NCBI RefSeq assembly: GCF_001044425.1
Contig: NZ_LFML01000032.1
Location: 1-64,000, forward strand
Length of the DNA: 64,000 nt
Source of the DNA: Streptomyces roseus
GTDB taxonomy: Bacteria > Actinomycetota > Actinomycetes > Streptomycetales > Streptomycetaceae
Direction: 5' to 3'
Shown piece after piece: positions 51,130-62,847 of this stretch (positions are counted from its first letter, which is position 1; every line of letters starts with the position of its first letter). A model generated the notes under the pieces. The model was not told the origin of the DNA. It saw nothing but the letters and a program-made list of their open reading frames with translations, and searched no databases. Position numbers and translations under genes: made by a program.

Positions 51130-51570
51130 TCAGGCCTCGGTCGACTCGGCGGCGGCCTCAGCCTCGTCCGCCTTCTTGTCGGCCTTCTTCGCCTTCTGCG
51201 TGATGGCCTCGCCCTTGGTCTCGCCGATGCCCTCGAGGGCCTTGGCGAACTCGTCGAAGGAGCGACGCTTGCTCTCCTTCGTCTCCGGCTGCAGCAGCGG
51301 CGCGGGGGCCGGGAGGCCCTTGTGCGCCTGCCAGTCACCGGTCAGCTTCAGGATGGCGAGCACAGCCTCGGTGGGCTGGGCGCCGACCGACAGCCAGTAC
51401 TGCGCACGCTCGGCGTTGACCTCGATGCGCGACGGGTTGTACGTCGGGTGGTAGATACCGATCTCTTCGATCGCGCGACCGTCCCGACGGGTACGGGCGT
51501 CGGCGACGACGATGCGGTAGTGCGGCTGGCGAATCTTGCCGAGGCGCTTGAGCTTGATCTTGACTGCCAC
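51130..51570 (-). CDS. rpsP: 30S ribosomal protein S16
   Basis: A 146-residue S16, against about 82 in E. coli. The conserved core is [24 protein letters not shown], seen as [17 protein letters not shown], then [10 protein letters not shown]. The extra 60 residues form a Lys/Ala/Glu-rich tail ([19 protein letters not shown]). The start is GTG 51570 with AGGAG 11 bases upstream. It is the first gene of the rpsP-KH-rimM-trmD-rplS set. Confidence 0.95.
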   Translation of the reverse strand: MAVKIKLKRLGKIRQPHYRIVVADARTRRDGRAIEEIGIYHPTYNPSRIEVNAERAQYWLSVGAQPTEAVLAILKLTGDWQAHKGLPAPAPLLQPETKESKRRSFDEFAKALEGIGETKGEAITQKAKKADKKADEAEAAAESTEA

Positions 51571-51749
51571 TGGAGTGGTGTCTCCTGAACTTGACGTGGT
51601 TGGGCACATGAGATGCCACGTGGGGTTGCGGTACTCGGGTGCCCGATGGACGCGTCAGCCGGAGGAGAGAGGGGTCCTATGCGACTGTCGAGTACAGCTA
51701 GCCATTGTGCCACATGCCCGCGGCGCTTCTCGCGGGGAGTCGGCCGGGC

Positions 51750-52349
51750 TCAGGAGGCAGCTGCGGTGAGGGCCACCTCGGGGATGCGGAACGGCTTCAT
51801 GCAGCCGCCGCACACGATCGGCGCCTGGGCCAGCACGGAGGGGACCACCCGCACGTTGCGCCCGCAGTCGCAGACCGCCTTGACGCGGACACCGCCACCC
51901 GAGGAGCCGTGCCGGGCGGCCGGCCCGCGGAAACTGCGCTTGGTGTCGGCGGCCGTCGCGGCCGTGTGCGCCTTCAGCGCGCGCTGGAGCCGCTCCATGG
52001 TGGGGCGGTAGCGCTTCTTCGCCTCGGGATTGAGCGAGACCAGTGAGAAGCCGCTGCTGGCGTGCGGCTCGTCGGAGTGGTCCAGCCCCATCTCCTCGGC
52101 GATAGCGAGGAATCTGCGGTTGTGGTAGCGGCCCGCCCGGGAGGTGTCGCGTACTCCTCGGGCGGCGGCGATGCCGTGGACTGCCTCGTGCAGCAGTCGC
52201 TCGAAGGAGAGCTCGGCGCCGCAGGCGGACGAGGACTCTCCGATCAGGGACTCGGGCGCGGCAAGGTCAGGCAGCTCGGGGTGGTACCGCTGAATGTCGG
52301 CCCACGCCTGCGCCAGCTCTGCGGCGAGAACAGGTGGTGTCGTGCTCAC
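51750..52349 (-). CDS. SprT-like zinc metallopeptidase with C-terminal zinc ribbon
   Basis: A 199-residue protein. A HExxH motif is in SFERLLHEAVHGIAAARG, followed by GRYHNRRFLAIAEEMG (second part of an SprT-like site). The C-terminus has a four-Cys ribbon: VCDCGRNVRV and VCGGCMKPF. SprT-family proteases cut DNA-protein crosslinks or act as putative metallopeptidases. The start is GTG 52349; the longer frame to 52412 runs through an AT-richer promoter. It stands between rpsP and the proS terminator, and is not clearly part of the ribosomal operon. Confidence 0.8.
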   Translation of the reverse strand: MSTTPPVLAAELAQAWADIQRYHPELPDLAAPESLIGESSSACGAELSFERLLHEAVHGIAAARGVRDTSRAGRYHNRRFLAIAEEMGLDHSDEPHASSGFSLVSLNPEAKKRYRPTMERLQRALKAHTAATAADTKRSFRGPAARHGSSGGGVRVKAVCDCGRNVRVVPSVLAQAPIVCGGCMKPFRIPEVALTAAAS

Positions 52350-52494
52350 GTCGTGACAACGAGCCGGGGTGCCCCGGTGTTCCGATTCCGGGCCATTCCA
52401 AATTTTTTGCACGTACCAGTCAGTTCAGTCTCATGCGTCCCGACGAGGACGGGTGCGCCGATCCCAGGAGGAGTCGGTACGTAACGACGACCAA

Positions 52495-52544
52495 AGGGCC
52501 CGGCACCGGCGCACGGCTCGTGCCGTGCGCCGGGTCCGGGCCCT
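52495..52544 (-). terminator. Very strong terminator after proS
   Basis: Two arms of 23 bases beginning AGGGCCCGG and ending CCGGGCCCT form about 21 base pairs with a 2x2 internal loop and a 4-base loop. It begins 19 bases after the proS stop on the minus strand. It also isolates the SprT-like gene from proS. Confidence 0.85.
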
Positions 52545-52562
52545 CGGATCGGACTGCGGCGA

Positions 52563-53975
52563 TCAGTACGAACGCGCGACGACGGCGAGGGTACCGGGGG
52601 CGTCGTCCGCCTCCGGAACCGACCCGTCCTCGGCGATCAGGCAGCGTACGGAGACGGCCTGCTCGCCCAGCTTGGCCTCGCCCTCGGGTCCGAGGTCGGC
52701 CCACGGGATCCGCGCCCAGCCGCCGGCGACGGCGGCCTCGGCGGCCTCCTCGATGGTGGAGACGTCGGAGGTGCGGGCCAGGCGGCGCTCGCGGGACTCG
52801 CGCAGCAGCTGGGCCTGGTCCTCGTCGAGAACCTTGGGCAGCAGGTCGGCGAGGGTGTCGATCTGCACGGGCTCCTTGCCGCCCGGGATCCGGCGGGCCA
52901 GCATCGCGGTGCCGGCCTCCAGGTCGCGGGGGCCGATCTCGACGCGGACCGGTACGCCCTTGAGCTCCCAGTCCACGGCGCGGCGGCCGAAGGGGGTGTC
53001 GACGCGGTCGTCCACGTGCACGCGGATGCCGGCGGCCTTCAGCTGCGCGCCGAGCTCGCGGACCTTGGCCACGGCCTCGTCGCCCTTGATCGCCATGACG
53101 ACGACCTGGACGTGCGCCAGGCGCGGCGGGACGCGCAGGCCGTTGTCGTCGCCGTGGGACATGATCAGGCCGCCGACCATGCGGGTTGAGACGCCCCACG
53201 AGGTCTGCCAGACGAGCTCCTGCTTGCCTTCCTTCGACAGGTACTGCGTGTTGAAGGCCTTGGCGAAGTTGGTGCCGAGCTCGTGGCTCGTGCCCAGCTG
53301 CAGGGCCTTGCCGTCACCCATCATGCCTTCGAGGGTGAGGGTGTTGATGGCGCCGGCGAAGCGCTCCTTGGCGGTCTTGCGGCCGAGCACGACGTCGATG
53401 CCGAGCACGTTCGTCATGAAGTCGCCGTAGACGTCCGTGTGGATGCGGGCGGCGTAGTCGCGGGCGTCCTCGTACGTGGCGTGGGCCGTGTGGCCCTCCT
53501 GCCAGAGGAACTCACTCGTACGGAGGAACACGCGCGGGCGCATCTCCCAGCGGACCACGTTCGCCCACTGGTTGATCAGCAGGGGCAGGTCGCGGTAGCT
53601 CTGGACCCACTTGGAGAAGTAGTCGTTGATGATCGTCTCGGAGGTGGGCCGGACGACGACCGGCTCGTCCAGCTCCTTGCCGCCGCCGTGCGTGACGACC
53701 GCGAGCTCGGGGGCGAAGCCCTCGACGTGCTCGGCCTCGCGCGTCAGGTAAGACTGCGGGATGAACAGCGGGAAGTACGCGTTCTGGGCGCCCGCGTCCT
53801 TGATGCGCGCGTCCATCTCCTGCTGCATCCGCTCCCACAGCCCGTAGCCGTACGGTCGGATGACCATGGTGCCGCGTACCGGACCGTTGTCGGCCAGCTC
53901 GGCCTTGTTGATCAGATCCTGGTACCAGCGGGGGAAATCCTCCGCCTGGGGGGTGAGAACGGGTGCCTTTGCCAT
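52563..53975 (-). CDS. proS: Prolyl-tRNA synthetase, eukaryote/archaeal type
   Basis: A class II aminoacyl-tRNA synthetase of 470 residues. Motif 2 is FLRTSEFLWQEGHTAH; motif 3 has QLGTSHELGTNFAKAF and GVSTRMVGGLIMSHGDDNG. The bacterial editing insert (INS, about 180 residues) is missing, the chain is 100 residues shorter than typical bacterial ProRS, and the C-terminus ends in a conserved-type tyrosine (VVARSY). This is the eukaryote/archaeal form. S. coelicolor has a bacterial-type proS near nusA (from memory), so this may be a second enzyme. ATG 53975 has no Shine-Dalgarno; translation may be leaderless. Confidence 0.93.
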   Translation of the reverse strand: MAKAPVLTPQAEDFPRWYQDLINKAELADNGPVRGTMVIRPYGYGLWERMQQEMDARIKDAGAQNAYFPLFIPQSYLTREAEHVEGFAPELAVVTHGGGKELDEPVVVRPTSETIINDYFSKWVQSYRDLPLLINQWANVVRWEMRPRVFLRTSEFLWQEGHTAHATYEDARDYAARIHTDVYGDFMTNVLGIDVVLGRKTAKERFAGAINTLTLEGMMGDGKALQLGTSHELGTNFAKAFNTQYLSKEGKQELVWQTSWGVSTRMVGGLIMSHGDDNGLRVPPRLAHVQVVVMAIKGDEAVAKVRELGAQLKAAGIRVHVDDRVDTPFGRRAVDWELKGVPVRVEIGPRDLEAGTAMLARRIPGGKEPVQIDTLADLLPKVLDEDQAQLLRESRERRLARTSDVSTIEEAAEAAVAGGWARIPWADLGPEGEAKLGEQAVSVRCLIAEDGSVPEADDAPGTLAVVARSY

Positions 53976-54106
53976 GGCGCGAATGGTACGGCGCCGGGCA
54001 CTCGATGCGTGAATCGGGTGGCGCACTCCTCTGGACGCGGGGGCGAATGGGGAGTTCCCTGGCAAGGGGGGCAAGGGGGCGACACGGAATCAGGAGCGCT
54101 CTTTCG

Positions 54107-54784
54107 ATGACACCGACGCCGACGGCGACGCTCGTCGCCCGGGACTGGGCGGAGATCCAGGAACGGATGCTGGTACCGCTGTACGAAGCGGTCTACGACC
54201 GGCTGGAGGTCGGGCCGGGTGACCGGCTGCTCGGCCTGGACTGCGGGGCCGGGCTGGCCCTGCTGCTGGCCGCGGGCCGGGGAGCCGCCGCCACCGGGGT
54301 GGAGGCGGATCCGGCGCGCCGGGCGCTGGCGCGCGAGCGGCTGCTGGAGGTGGTCGCGGCCCCGCCGGACGGCGCGCGCCCCTACGACGTGCTGCTGGCC
54401 TTCTCGCCGTCCGAGGCGACCCTGGACGCGGCCCTGCCGGCCGTCCGGCGGGGCGGGGCGGTGGTGCTGGCCGACTGGGGTCCGGCGGAGCGGTGCACGG
54501 TGCCGGCGGTGCTGGGCGGCGGCCCCGCGCCGCGGGACCTGGACGCGGCGGTGGAGCGCGCCGGGCTCGCGCCCGACGGCTCGGGGCGGGTGTTCTGCCC
54601 CTTCGGGTACGCGGACGTGGACAGCGCGGTACGGGGGCTGCTGTCGGCGGGGCTGTACGAGGCCGCGTCCGACCCGGCCCAGGTCGAGAAGGAGCTGGCC
54701 GAGGCCCTTCACCCGTACGAGCGTGCGGACGGCGCCGTGTGGCTGCCGAACATCTTCCGCTACGTGGTCGCCCGCGTGCGCTGA
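54107..54784 (+). CDS. SAM-dependent methyltransferase-like protein
   Basis: A 225-residue class I methyltransferase fold. Motif I is RLLGLDCGAGLALLLAAGRG, followed by ATGVEADPARR (acidic end of beta 2) and VLLAFSPSEATLDAALPAVRRGGAVVLADWG (split in the fold as AFSPSEAT and GGAVVLADWG). The start is ATG 54107 with AGGAG ten bases upstream. It is divergent from proS. The substrate cannot be inferred; it may be a small molecule. A longer frame to 53963 is not supported. Confidence 0.8.
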   Translation: MTPTPTATLVARDWAEIQERMLVPLYEAVYDRLEVGPGDRLLGLDCGAGLALLLAAGRGAAATGVEADPARRALARERLLEVVAAPPDGARPYDVLLAFSPSEATLDAALPAVRRGGAVVLADWGPAERCTVPAVLGGGPAPRDLDAAVERAGLAPDGSGRVFCPFGYADVDSAVRGLLSAGLYEAASDPAQVEKELAEALHPYERADGAVWLPNIFRYVVARVR

Positions 54785-54818
54785 TCGTGACGGCCGCGGG
54801 CGGCGGCTGCGGCGTCGG

Positions 54819-56747
54819 CTACTTCGCGTCCTTCGGGGGGCGGGGGATGCCCGCGGCCTCGTAGGCGGCCGGCTCGTCCAGGGTCTCGTTCGCCAGCAGC
54901 GCCTCGGTCAGCGCGTCGAGTTTCGGCCGGTGCTCGCGCAGCAGCCGGCAGGCCTCCTCGTAGCACTCGTCGACGATGCGCCGCATCTCGTGGTCCACGA
55001 CGTCGAGGGTGGCGGGGGCCGCGAGCAGTCCGTACGGGCTCTGCGCGTCGGCCGGGATCGGGGTGAGGCGGCCGACGCGCTCGCTCATGCCCCAGCGGCC
55101 GACCATGCCGCGGGCGAGGTTGGTGACCTGTTCGAGGTCGTTCTCGGCGCCCGTGGTGATGACCTCGAAGACGACGTGCTCGGCGGCCATGCCGCCCAGT
55201 GCGCCGATGATGCGGCCGCGGAGGTAGTCCTCGGTGTAGGAGTAGCGGTCCGCGTCGGGGGTGGAGAGGGTGACGCCGAGCGCCCGGCCGCGCGGCACGA
55301 TCGTGATCTTGCGGACGGGGTCGGCGCCGGGCTGGAGCATGCCGAGCAGCGCGTGGCCGCTCTCGTGGTAGGCGGTGCGGCGGCGTTCCTCCTCGGGCAT
55401 GACGAGCGAGCGCGCCGCGCCCAGCTGGACCTTCTCCAGGGCGTCCATGAAGTCGGCCTGCGTGACCTGGCCCTGCCGGCGTTTGACGGCGAGGAGGGCG
55501 GCTTCGTTGGCCAGGTTGGCCAGGTCGGCGCCGGTCATGCCGGGGGTGATGCGGGCCACCTGGTCGAGGTCCACGTCGGCGGCGAGCGGGATGTCGCGGG
55601 TGTGGATCCGCAGGATGGCCTCGCGGCCGGCCCGGTCGGGCGGGGCGACGGAGACCGTGCGGTCGAAGCGGCCGGGGCGGGTGAGGGCGGGGTCGAGGAC
55701 GTCGGGGCGGTTGGTGGCGGCGAGGACGACGACGCCCTCCGAGCCGGAGAACCCGTCCATCTCGGTGAGGATCTGGTTCAGGGTCTGTTCGCGCTCGTCG
55801 TGGCCGCCCATGGCGGCGCCGCCGCCGCGGGCCCGGCCGATGGTGTCGATCTCGTCGATGAAGACGATGGAGGGGGCGACCTTGCGCGCCTCGGAGAAGA
55901 GTTCGCGGACCCGGGAGGCGCCCACGCCGACGATCATCTCGATGAACTCGGAGGCGGAGGCGGAGAAGAAGGGCACTCCGGCCTCGCCCGCGACCGCCCG
56001 CGCCAGCAGGGTCTTGCCGGTGCCGGGCGGTCCGGCGAGCAGCACCCCGCCGGGCATGCGGGCGCCCAGGGCCCGGTACTGCTCGGGGTTCTTGAGGAAG
56101 TCCACGACGTCGTTGAGTTCGCCCTTGACCTCGTCGATGCCGGCCACGTCGGCGAAGGTGGTGCGTCTGCCGCCTTCCAGCTCCACGGGTTTGGGCGGCT
56201 GTTTGCGGCCGAGGCCGCCGACGCCGCCCATGGCCGAGCCCATCCGGCGGGCGATGAACACCCACAGGAGGACGAGCAGGAGCATCGGGGCGAGCGAGAT
56301 CAGCAGGTTGGCCAGGAAGCTGCGCTGGACGACGACCGGGGAGGCCGTGACGACGACGTGGTGCTTGCTGAGGTTCGCCCACAGGTCGTCGTCGGCGAAG
56401 GCGGGGCGCTGGGTGACGAACTTGGTGTAGTCGCCCTTGCCGCCGTCGGGCAGGGGCTGCTTGTTCTTCAGTTCGCCCTGGATGGCGTCGCCCTTGGAGT
56501 AGATCTTCGAGACGTTGCCGTCGGCGACCTGCTTGCTGAACTCCGTGTACGAGACGGTCGGCTCGTCGCCCCGGTTGAAGAACGACAGGGCCACGTTGGC
56601 GAGGAGGAAGACGATCAGTGCGGCGAGGACGAGTCCGCGCCAGCCCCCGGGCATCTTCCTCCTGGGCGGCGGCGTGGGCGGCGCGCCCTCCGAACGCCAG
56701 GGCGTGTCGGCGCGCTCGCGAGGCGGTACGGGGGTGGGGCTGGGCAC
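54819..56747 (-). CDS. ftsH: ATP-dependent zinc metalloprotease FtsH, second-type paralog
   Basis: A 642-residue FtsH. Two helices near the N-terminus ([19 protein letters not shown] and [19 protein letters not shown]) flank an extracytoplasmic domain. The AAA domain has Walker A GPPGTGKT near residue 244, [16 protein letters not shown], and the [22 protein letters not shown]. The protease site is YHESGHALL (HExxH) near residue 460. It starts at GTG 56747. The gene is not next to the tilS-hpt-folE genes where the main actinobacterial ftsH sits, so it is probably a second copy. It degrades membrane proteins. Confidence 0.92.
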   Translation of the reverse strand: MPSPTPVPPRERADTPWRSEGAPPTPPPRRKMPGGWRGLVLAALIVFLLANVALSFFNRGDEPTVSYTEFSKQVADGNVSKIYSKGDAIQGELKNKQPLPDGGKGDYTKFVTQRPAFADDDLWANLSKHHVVVTASPVVVQRSFLANLLISLAPMLLLVLLWVFIARRMGSAMGGVGGLGRKQPPKPVELEGGRRTTFADVAGIDEVKGELNDVVDFLKNPEQYRALGARMPGGVLLAGPPGTGKTLLARAVAGEAGVPFFSASASEFIEMIVGVGASRVRELFSEARKVAPSIVFIDEIDTIGRARGGGAAMGGHDEREQTLNQILTEMDGFSGSEGVVVLAATNRPDVLDPALTRPGRFDRTVSVAPPDRAGREAILRIHTRDIPLAADVDLDQVARITPGMTGADLANLANEAALLAVKRRQGQVTQADFMDALEKVQLGAARSLVMPEEERRRTAYHESGHALLGMLQPGADPVRKITIVPRGRALGVTLSTPDADRYSYTEDYLRGRIIGALGGMAAEHVVFEVITTGAENDLEQVTNLARGMVGRWGMSERVGRLTPIPADAQSPYGLLAAPATLDVVDHEMRRIVDECYEEACRLLREHRPKLDALTEALLANETLDEPAAYEAAGIPRPPKDAK

Positions 56748-56825
56748 GTGGCCTCCTTACTGCCGTCCTCGTGGCCGACCATAAGGGACAAAACGCACCT
56801 CGGCGCCCCCAGGGCGTACGCGCGA

Positions 56826-56856
56826 GGGCCCTGGCCGGATGGTCCGGCCAGGGCCC
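56826..56856 (-). terminator. Terminator downstream of ffh
   Basis: GGGCCCTGGCCGGA (56826-56839) and TCCGGCCAGGGCCC (56843-56856) form a 14-bp perfect stem with a TGG loop, 18 bases after the ffh stop and before ftsH. Confidence 0.85.
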
Positions 56857-56874
56857 CCTCACGTACGGGCGCGC

Positions 56875-58446
56875 TTACTTCATGAACTTCTTGAACTCGT
56901 CCGGAAGGTCGAAGTCCTGGCCGGACTGGCCGCCGGCGGGAAGGCCGAAGGGGTTGCCGCCGGGCGTGGGCTCGACCGCCTGCGGACCCTGCTCGCGGCG
57001 GGCCGCCGCTGCGGCCTCCTCTTCCTTGCGCTTCATCGGGTTGCCGCTCTTGCGCTTGCCCTTGGCCTGCTTGACCTGCTTCTTCTGCCGGCCGGGGCCG
57101 CCGCCCATCCCGGGGATGCCCGGCATCCCGGGCATGCCGCCGCCCTGGGCCATGCGGGACATCATCTTGCGGGCCTCGAAGAAGCGCTCGACGAGGTTCT
57201 TGACGGCGCTGACCTCGACGCCCGAGCCCTTGGCGATACGGGCGCGGCGCGAGCCGTTGATGATGTGCGGGTCCTGGCGCTCGGCCGGGGTCATCGACTT
57301 GATGATCGCGGCGGTGCGGTCCACGTCGCGCTCGTCGATGTTGTTGATCTGGTCCTTGATCTGCCCCATGCCGGGGAGCATGCCGAGCAGCTTGGAGATG
57401 GAGCCCATCTTGCGGACCTGCTCCATCTGGGCCAGGAAGTCGTCGAGCGTGAACTCCTTGGGGCCCTTCTGGAGCTTGGCCGCCATCTTCTCGGCCTCGG
57501 CCTGGCTGAAGGTCTTCTCGGCCTGCTCGATGAGGGTGAGCATGTCACCCATGTCGAGGATCCGGCCCGCCATGCGGTCGGGGTGGAAGGCGTCGAACTC
57601 GTCGAGCTTCTCGCCGTTCGAGGCGAACATGATCTGTTTGCCGGTGACGTGCGCGATGGAGAGCGCGGCACCGCCCCGCGCGTCGCCGTCGAGCTTGGAG
57701 AGCACGACGCCGTCGAAGCCGACGCCGTCGCGGAAGGCCTCCGCGGTGTTGACCGCGTCCTGGCCGATCATGGCGTCGACGACGAAGAGGATCTCGTCGG
57801 GGCTGACGGCGTCGCGGATGTCGGCGGCCTGCTGCATCAGCTCGGCGTCGATGCCGAGGCGGCCGGCGGTGTCGACGATGACGATGTCGTACTGCTTGGT
57901 GTGGGCGTACTCGATGGAGTCCTTGGCCACCTGCACCGGGTCGCCGACGCCGTTGCCGGGGGCGGGCGCGTAGACCGCGACGCCGGCGCGCTCGGCGACG
58001 ACGCTGAGCTGGTTGACGGCGTTGGGGCGCTGGAGGTCGCAGGCGACGAGCAGCGGGGCGTGGCCCTGGCCCTTGAGCCAGAGGCCGAGCTTTCCGGCGA
58101 GGGTGGTCTTACCGGCACCCTGGAGGCCGGCGAGCATGATCACGGTGGGCGCGGTCTTGGCGAAGCGCAGCCGCCGGGTCTCGCCGCCGAGGATCGAGAC
58201 GAGCTCGTCGTTGACGATCTTGAGGACCTGCTGGCCCGGGTTCAGGGCCCTGGAGACCTCTTCGCCGCGGGCGCGCTCCTTGACGTTCGCGATGAAGGAA
58301 CGGACGACGGGGAGGGCGACGTCGGCCTCGAGGAGGGCGATACGGATTTCCCGCGCCGCAGCGTCGATGTCCTGCTCGGAGAGGCGGCCCTTGCCCCGGA
58401 GGGACTTGAAGGTCGCGCTGAGGCGGTCGGAAAGCGTATCGAACAC
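56875..58446 (-). CDS. ffh: Signal recognition particle protein Ffh
   Basis: A 523-residue SRP GTPase, about 70 longer than E. coli Ffh. The NG domain has GLQGAGKTTLAGKLG (G1 near residue 110), DTAGRLGIDAELM (G3) and SKLDGDARGGAAL (G4). The M domain (about 300-440) binds 4.5S RNA with GSRRARIAKGSG and FEARKMMSRMAQGGG. An extra Met/Gly/Pro segment (MPGMPGIPGMGGG) and an acidic tail follow, as in streptomycetes. Start is GTG 58446. It directs membrane proteins to the translocon. Confidence 0.96.
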   Translation of the reverse strand: MFDTLSDRLSATFKSLRGKGRLSEQDIDAAAREIRIALLEADVALPVVRSFIANVKERARGEEVSRALNPGQQVLKIVNDELVSILGGETRRLRFAKTAPTVIMLAGLQGAGKTTLAGKLGLWLKGQGHAPLLVACDLQRPNAVNQLSVVAERAGVAVYAPAPGNGVGDPVQVAKDSIEYAHTKQYDIVIVDTAGRLGIDAELMQQAADIRDAVSPDEILFVVDAMIGQDAVNTAEAFRDGVGFDGVVLSKLDGDARGGAALSIAHVTGKQIMFASNGEKLDEFDAFHPDRMAGRILDMGDMLTLIEQAEKTFSQAEAEKMAAKLQKGPKEFTLDDFLAQMEQVRKMGSISKLLGMLPGMGQIKDQINNIDERDVDRTAAIIKSMTPAERQDPHIINGSRRARIAKGSGVEVSAVKNLVERFFEARKMMSRMAQGGGMPGMPGIPGMGGGPGRQKKQVKQAKGKRKSGNPMKRKEEEAAAAARREQGPQAVEPTPGGNPFGLPAGGQSGQDFDLPDEFKKFMK

Positions 58447-58555
58447 GGTGGTCGCGATTCCTCGGGTCGGGGGCGTGTGGTCGCCCCCCAGGGTATCGGG
58501 CCCTCCCCCTGTCCGGGGACCCGCCCGCAACCGGACAGGGGGCGGGGCCTTCGGG

Positions 58556-60997
58556 TCAGCGCAGCGCGGCCTCCAGGGCGGCGGCCAGGGCCGCGGCCGT
58601 GGGGGGCGAGAGCGGTTTCCCGTCGGGGTCGACGACGTACAGGGAGTCGACCGCGTTGGCGCCCAGCGTCGAGACGTGCGCGCTGCGCACGCGCACCCGC
58701 GAGGACTCCAGCGCGCGCCCGATCCGGTGCAGCAGGCCCACGGCGTCCGGGGCCCGCACTTCCAGGACGGTCGCCAGCGAGGAGACCTCCGGGACCACCG
58801 TGATCCGGGGCGGCGGCGGGAGGACCCCGCGCCGCCGCGGGTAGGCGGCCTCCCGGTCGGCCAGCTTCGCCGGGACGTCCAGCGAGCCGTCCAGCGCCCG
58901 GATCAGGTCCGTGCGCAGCCGCGCCGCCTCCGGCAGGGCCCCGTACTGGGCCGCCACCCGCCACCGCAGGACCAGGACCTCGCCGGCCAGCTCGGCCAGT
59001 TCCAGGGAGCGCAGGTCCGCGGCCCGGACGGTGAGCCGGTGCAGGGCGAGGACTCCGGCCACCGCCGGGAGGACCCCCGGCTGGTCGGGGACCGCCACCA
59101 CCAGCTCGACGCCGACCGCGTCGTCCTCCTCCTGGCGCGCGTGCAGCGCGAGGACCGGCTCACCGGTGCGCAGGGCCTCCACCGCGAGGCGTTCCTGCTC
59201 GGTGGTGGCGATGGCCTGCTCCGCCGGGAGGGGCGTCGTCCCGCGCAGCACCGCGGCGACCCGTGCCACCAGGTCCGCCACCAACGAGCCCCGCCAGGTG
59301 CTCCAGGCCGCCGGTCCGGTGGCGAGCGCGTCCGCCTCGGTCAGGGCGTGCAGGATCTCCAGGGTGCCGGTCGATCCCACGGCCTCGGCGACGGCGCGGA
59401 CCGTCGCCGGGTCGTCGAGGTCGCGCCGCGTCGCGGTGTCGATCAGCAGCAGGTGGTGCCGTACGAGCACGCCGAGCACGGCGGCGTCCCGCTCGTCGAA
59501 GCCCACGCGGACCGCCACGTCGTGGGCGATGGTCTCCCCCGCCACCGAGTGGTCGCCCGGCCAGCCCTTGCCGATGTCGTGCAGGAGCGCGGCCATCAGC
59601 AGCAGGTCGGGCCGGCCGACCCGGCGGGTCAGGGCGGAGGCCCGTACCGCCGTCTCGACGAGGTGGCGGTCCACGGTCCAGGTGTGCACGGGGTTGCGCT
59701 GCGGCCGGCACCGGACCCGTTCCCAGTCGGGCAGCAGGCGCGTGATCAGCCCCTCGGCCTCCATGGCCTCCCAGACGGCGACCGTGGGCTCCCCCGCCCC
59801 CAGCAGAGTCAGCAGCTGCTCGCGCGCCTCGGCGGGCCAGGGCACCGGCAGCGGCTTCGCCTGCGCCGCGATCCGCCGTACGGCGTGCAGCGAGACGGGC
59901 AGCCCGGCCTGGGCGGCCGCGGCCGCGAACCGCAGCGCGAGGACCGGATCGCGGTCGGGCCGGGCTGCCAGCGCGAGGACGGCCTCGCCTTCGGACTCCA
60001 CGACCCCTTCGGCGAGCGGCGCCCGCTCGGCCGCGGCGGCCCCCCGCGCGCCCAGCAGCCCGCGCAGCCTCGGGCGGGCCGCCCGGGCCCGCAGGACCCG
60101 GCCGACCTCGCGCCAGGTCACGTCCCCGGCGTACGAGATGACCCGCGCGGCCTCGTACACCTCGCGCAGCAGCGCGTCCGCGTCGAGCAGGCCCAGTCGG
60201 GCGGCGACCTGGTCCTGTTCCTGGAGCGCGAGCCGGTCGGTGGCCCGGCCGGTCACCAGGTGCAGGGCGTCCCGGGCGTCGAGCAGCCGCCGCCGGGCGT
60301 CCGCCAGTCCCTCGCGGGGGGCGTCGGCCAGCCAGGACGCGGCGACCGCCCGCAGCGCGGTGGCGTCGCGGAGGCCGCCGCGGGCCTCTTTGAGGTCGGG
60401 TTCCAGCAGGAAGCGCAGCTCTCCGGCCTGCTCGGCGCGCTCCCGGCACAGCGCGTGCAGTTGCGGGAGCCGTTTGGCGGCCTGGTTGCGCCAGTCGGCC
60501 AGGACCGAGGTGCGCAGGCCCGCGAGCAGTCCGGCGTCGCCCGCGACGGGCCGCGCGTCCAGCAGCCCGAGGTGCACCTTGAGGTCTTCGGCGGCGGTCT
60601 TGCGGGCCTCGGCCGGGGTCCGTACCGAGTGGTCGAGGGCCACGCCCAGGTCCCACACGGGGTACCAGACGCGGTCGGCCAGGGTGCTCAGCGCCCGCGG
60701 CTCGGCCTTGCCGTCGTGGAGCAGCAGCAGGTCGAGGTCGCTGCGCGGGGAGAGTTCGGCGCGCCCGTAGCCGCCGACGGCGACGAGGGCGGCCCCCCGG
60801 ACCCCGCTCTCCCGCAGTGCCGTGGTGAACAGGGCGTTCAGCCAGTCGTCGGTCAGCCCGGCCAGCGCGGAACGCCGCGAGGGCCCGGACCGCGACTCCT
60901 CCTGGAGGAGTCGCAGCCGGGCCGCGGCGTAACCGCCGGGTGCCGGGGCGGAGGGTTCGTCGCAATCGCCTGTCATGGTCTTTTCGACGCTCGTCAC
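58556..60997 (-). CDS. glnD: PII nucleotidyltransferase GlnD
   Basis: An 813-residue bifunctional nitrogen sensor. Domains in order: nucleotidyltransferase with GGYGRAELSPRSDLDLLLLH (about 75-95), a helical domain, an HD domain with LLMAALLHDIGKGWPGDHS (about 465), and two ACT domains (VELVVAVPDQPGVLP and SLATVLEVRAPDAVGLLHRIG) that sense glutamine. In S. coelicolor it adenylylates GlnK at Tyr51. GTG 60997 (VTSVEKTMTGD) has GGAG seven bases upstream; an ATG at 60976 is the alternative. It follows glnK closely and forms the amtB-glnK-glnD operon. Confidence 0.95.
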   Translation of the reverse strand: MTSVEKTMTGDCDEPSAPAPGGYAAARLRLLQEESRSGPSRRSALAGLTDDWLNALFTTALRESGVRGAALVAVGGYGRAELSPRSDLDLLLLHDGKAEPRALSTLADRVWYPVWDLGVALDHSVRTPAEARKTAAEDLKVHLGLLDARPVAGDAGLLAGLRTSVLADWRNQAAKRLPQLHALCRERAEQAGELRFLLEPDLKEARGGLRDATALRAVAASWLADAPREGLADARRRLLDARDALHLVTGRATDRLALQEQDQVAARLGLLDADALLREVYEAARVISYAGDVTWREVGRVLRARAARPRLRGLLGARGAAAAERAPLAEGVVESEGEAVLALAARPDRDPVLALRFAAAAAQAGLPVSLHAVRRIAAQAKPLPVPWPAEAREQLLTLLGAGEPTVAVWEAMEAEGLITRLLPDWERVRCRPQRNPVHTWTVDRHLVETAVRASALTRRVGRPDLLLMAALLHDIGKGWPGDHSVAGETIAHDVAVRVGFDERDAAVLGVLVRHHLLLIDTATRRDLDDPATVRAVAEAVGSTGTLEILHALTEADALATGPAAWSTWRGSLVADLVARVAAVLRGTTPLPAEQAIATTEQERLAVEALRTGEPVLALHARQEEDDAVGVELVVAVPDQPGVLPAVAGVLALHRLTVRAADLRSLELAELAGEVLVLRWRVAAQYGALPEAARLRTDLIRALDGSLDVPAKLADREAAYPRRRGVLPPPPRITVVPEVSSLATVLEVRAPDAVGLLHRIGRALESSRVRVRSAHVSTLGANAVDSLYVVDPDGKPLSPPTAAALAAALEAALR

Positions 60998-61014
60998 CCA
61001 GGAGCTCCCGTCGC

Positions 61015-62696
<1,682 letters not shown>

Positions 62697-62847
62697 CGGC
62701 GTCTCCTCGTCGTCGGTACGTTCGCGTGCGGGCGACCGTGAAAACCTGAGCGGCGCAAGGCGTAAGGCCGGGGGGTGGGGGCCTGGGGGCTGGCCGGTTA
62801 TTGGCCCTGAGATTCGCGCAGGCCGGTTTCCGGCGGCGCCGCTGGGT

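Noticed and set aside
54219..56885. 888-codon plus-strand frame
   Set aside because: Antisense to ftsH and out of frame with the methyltransferase; composition follows the shadow frame.
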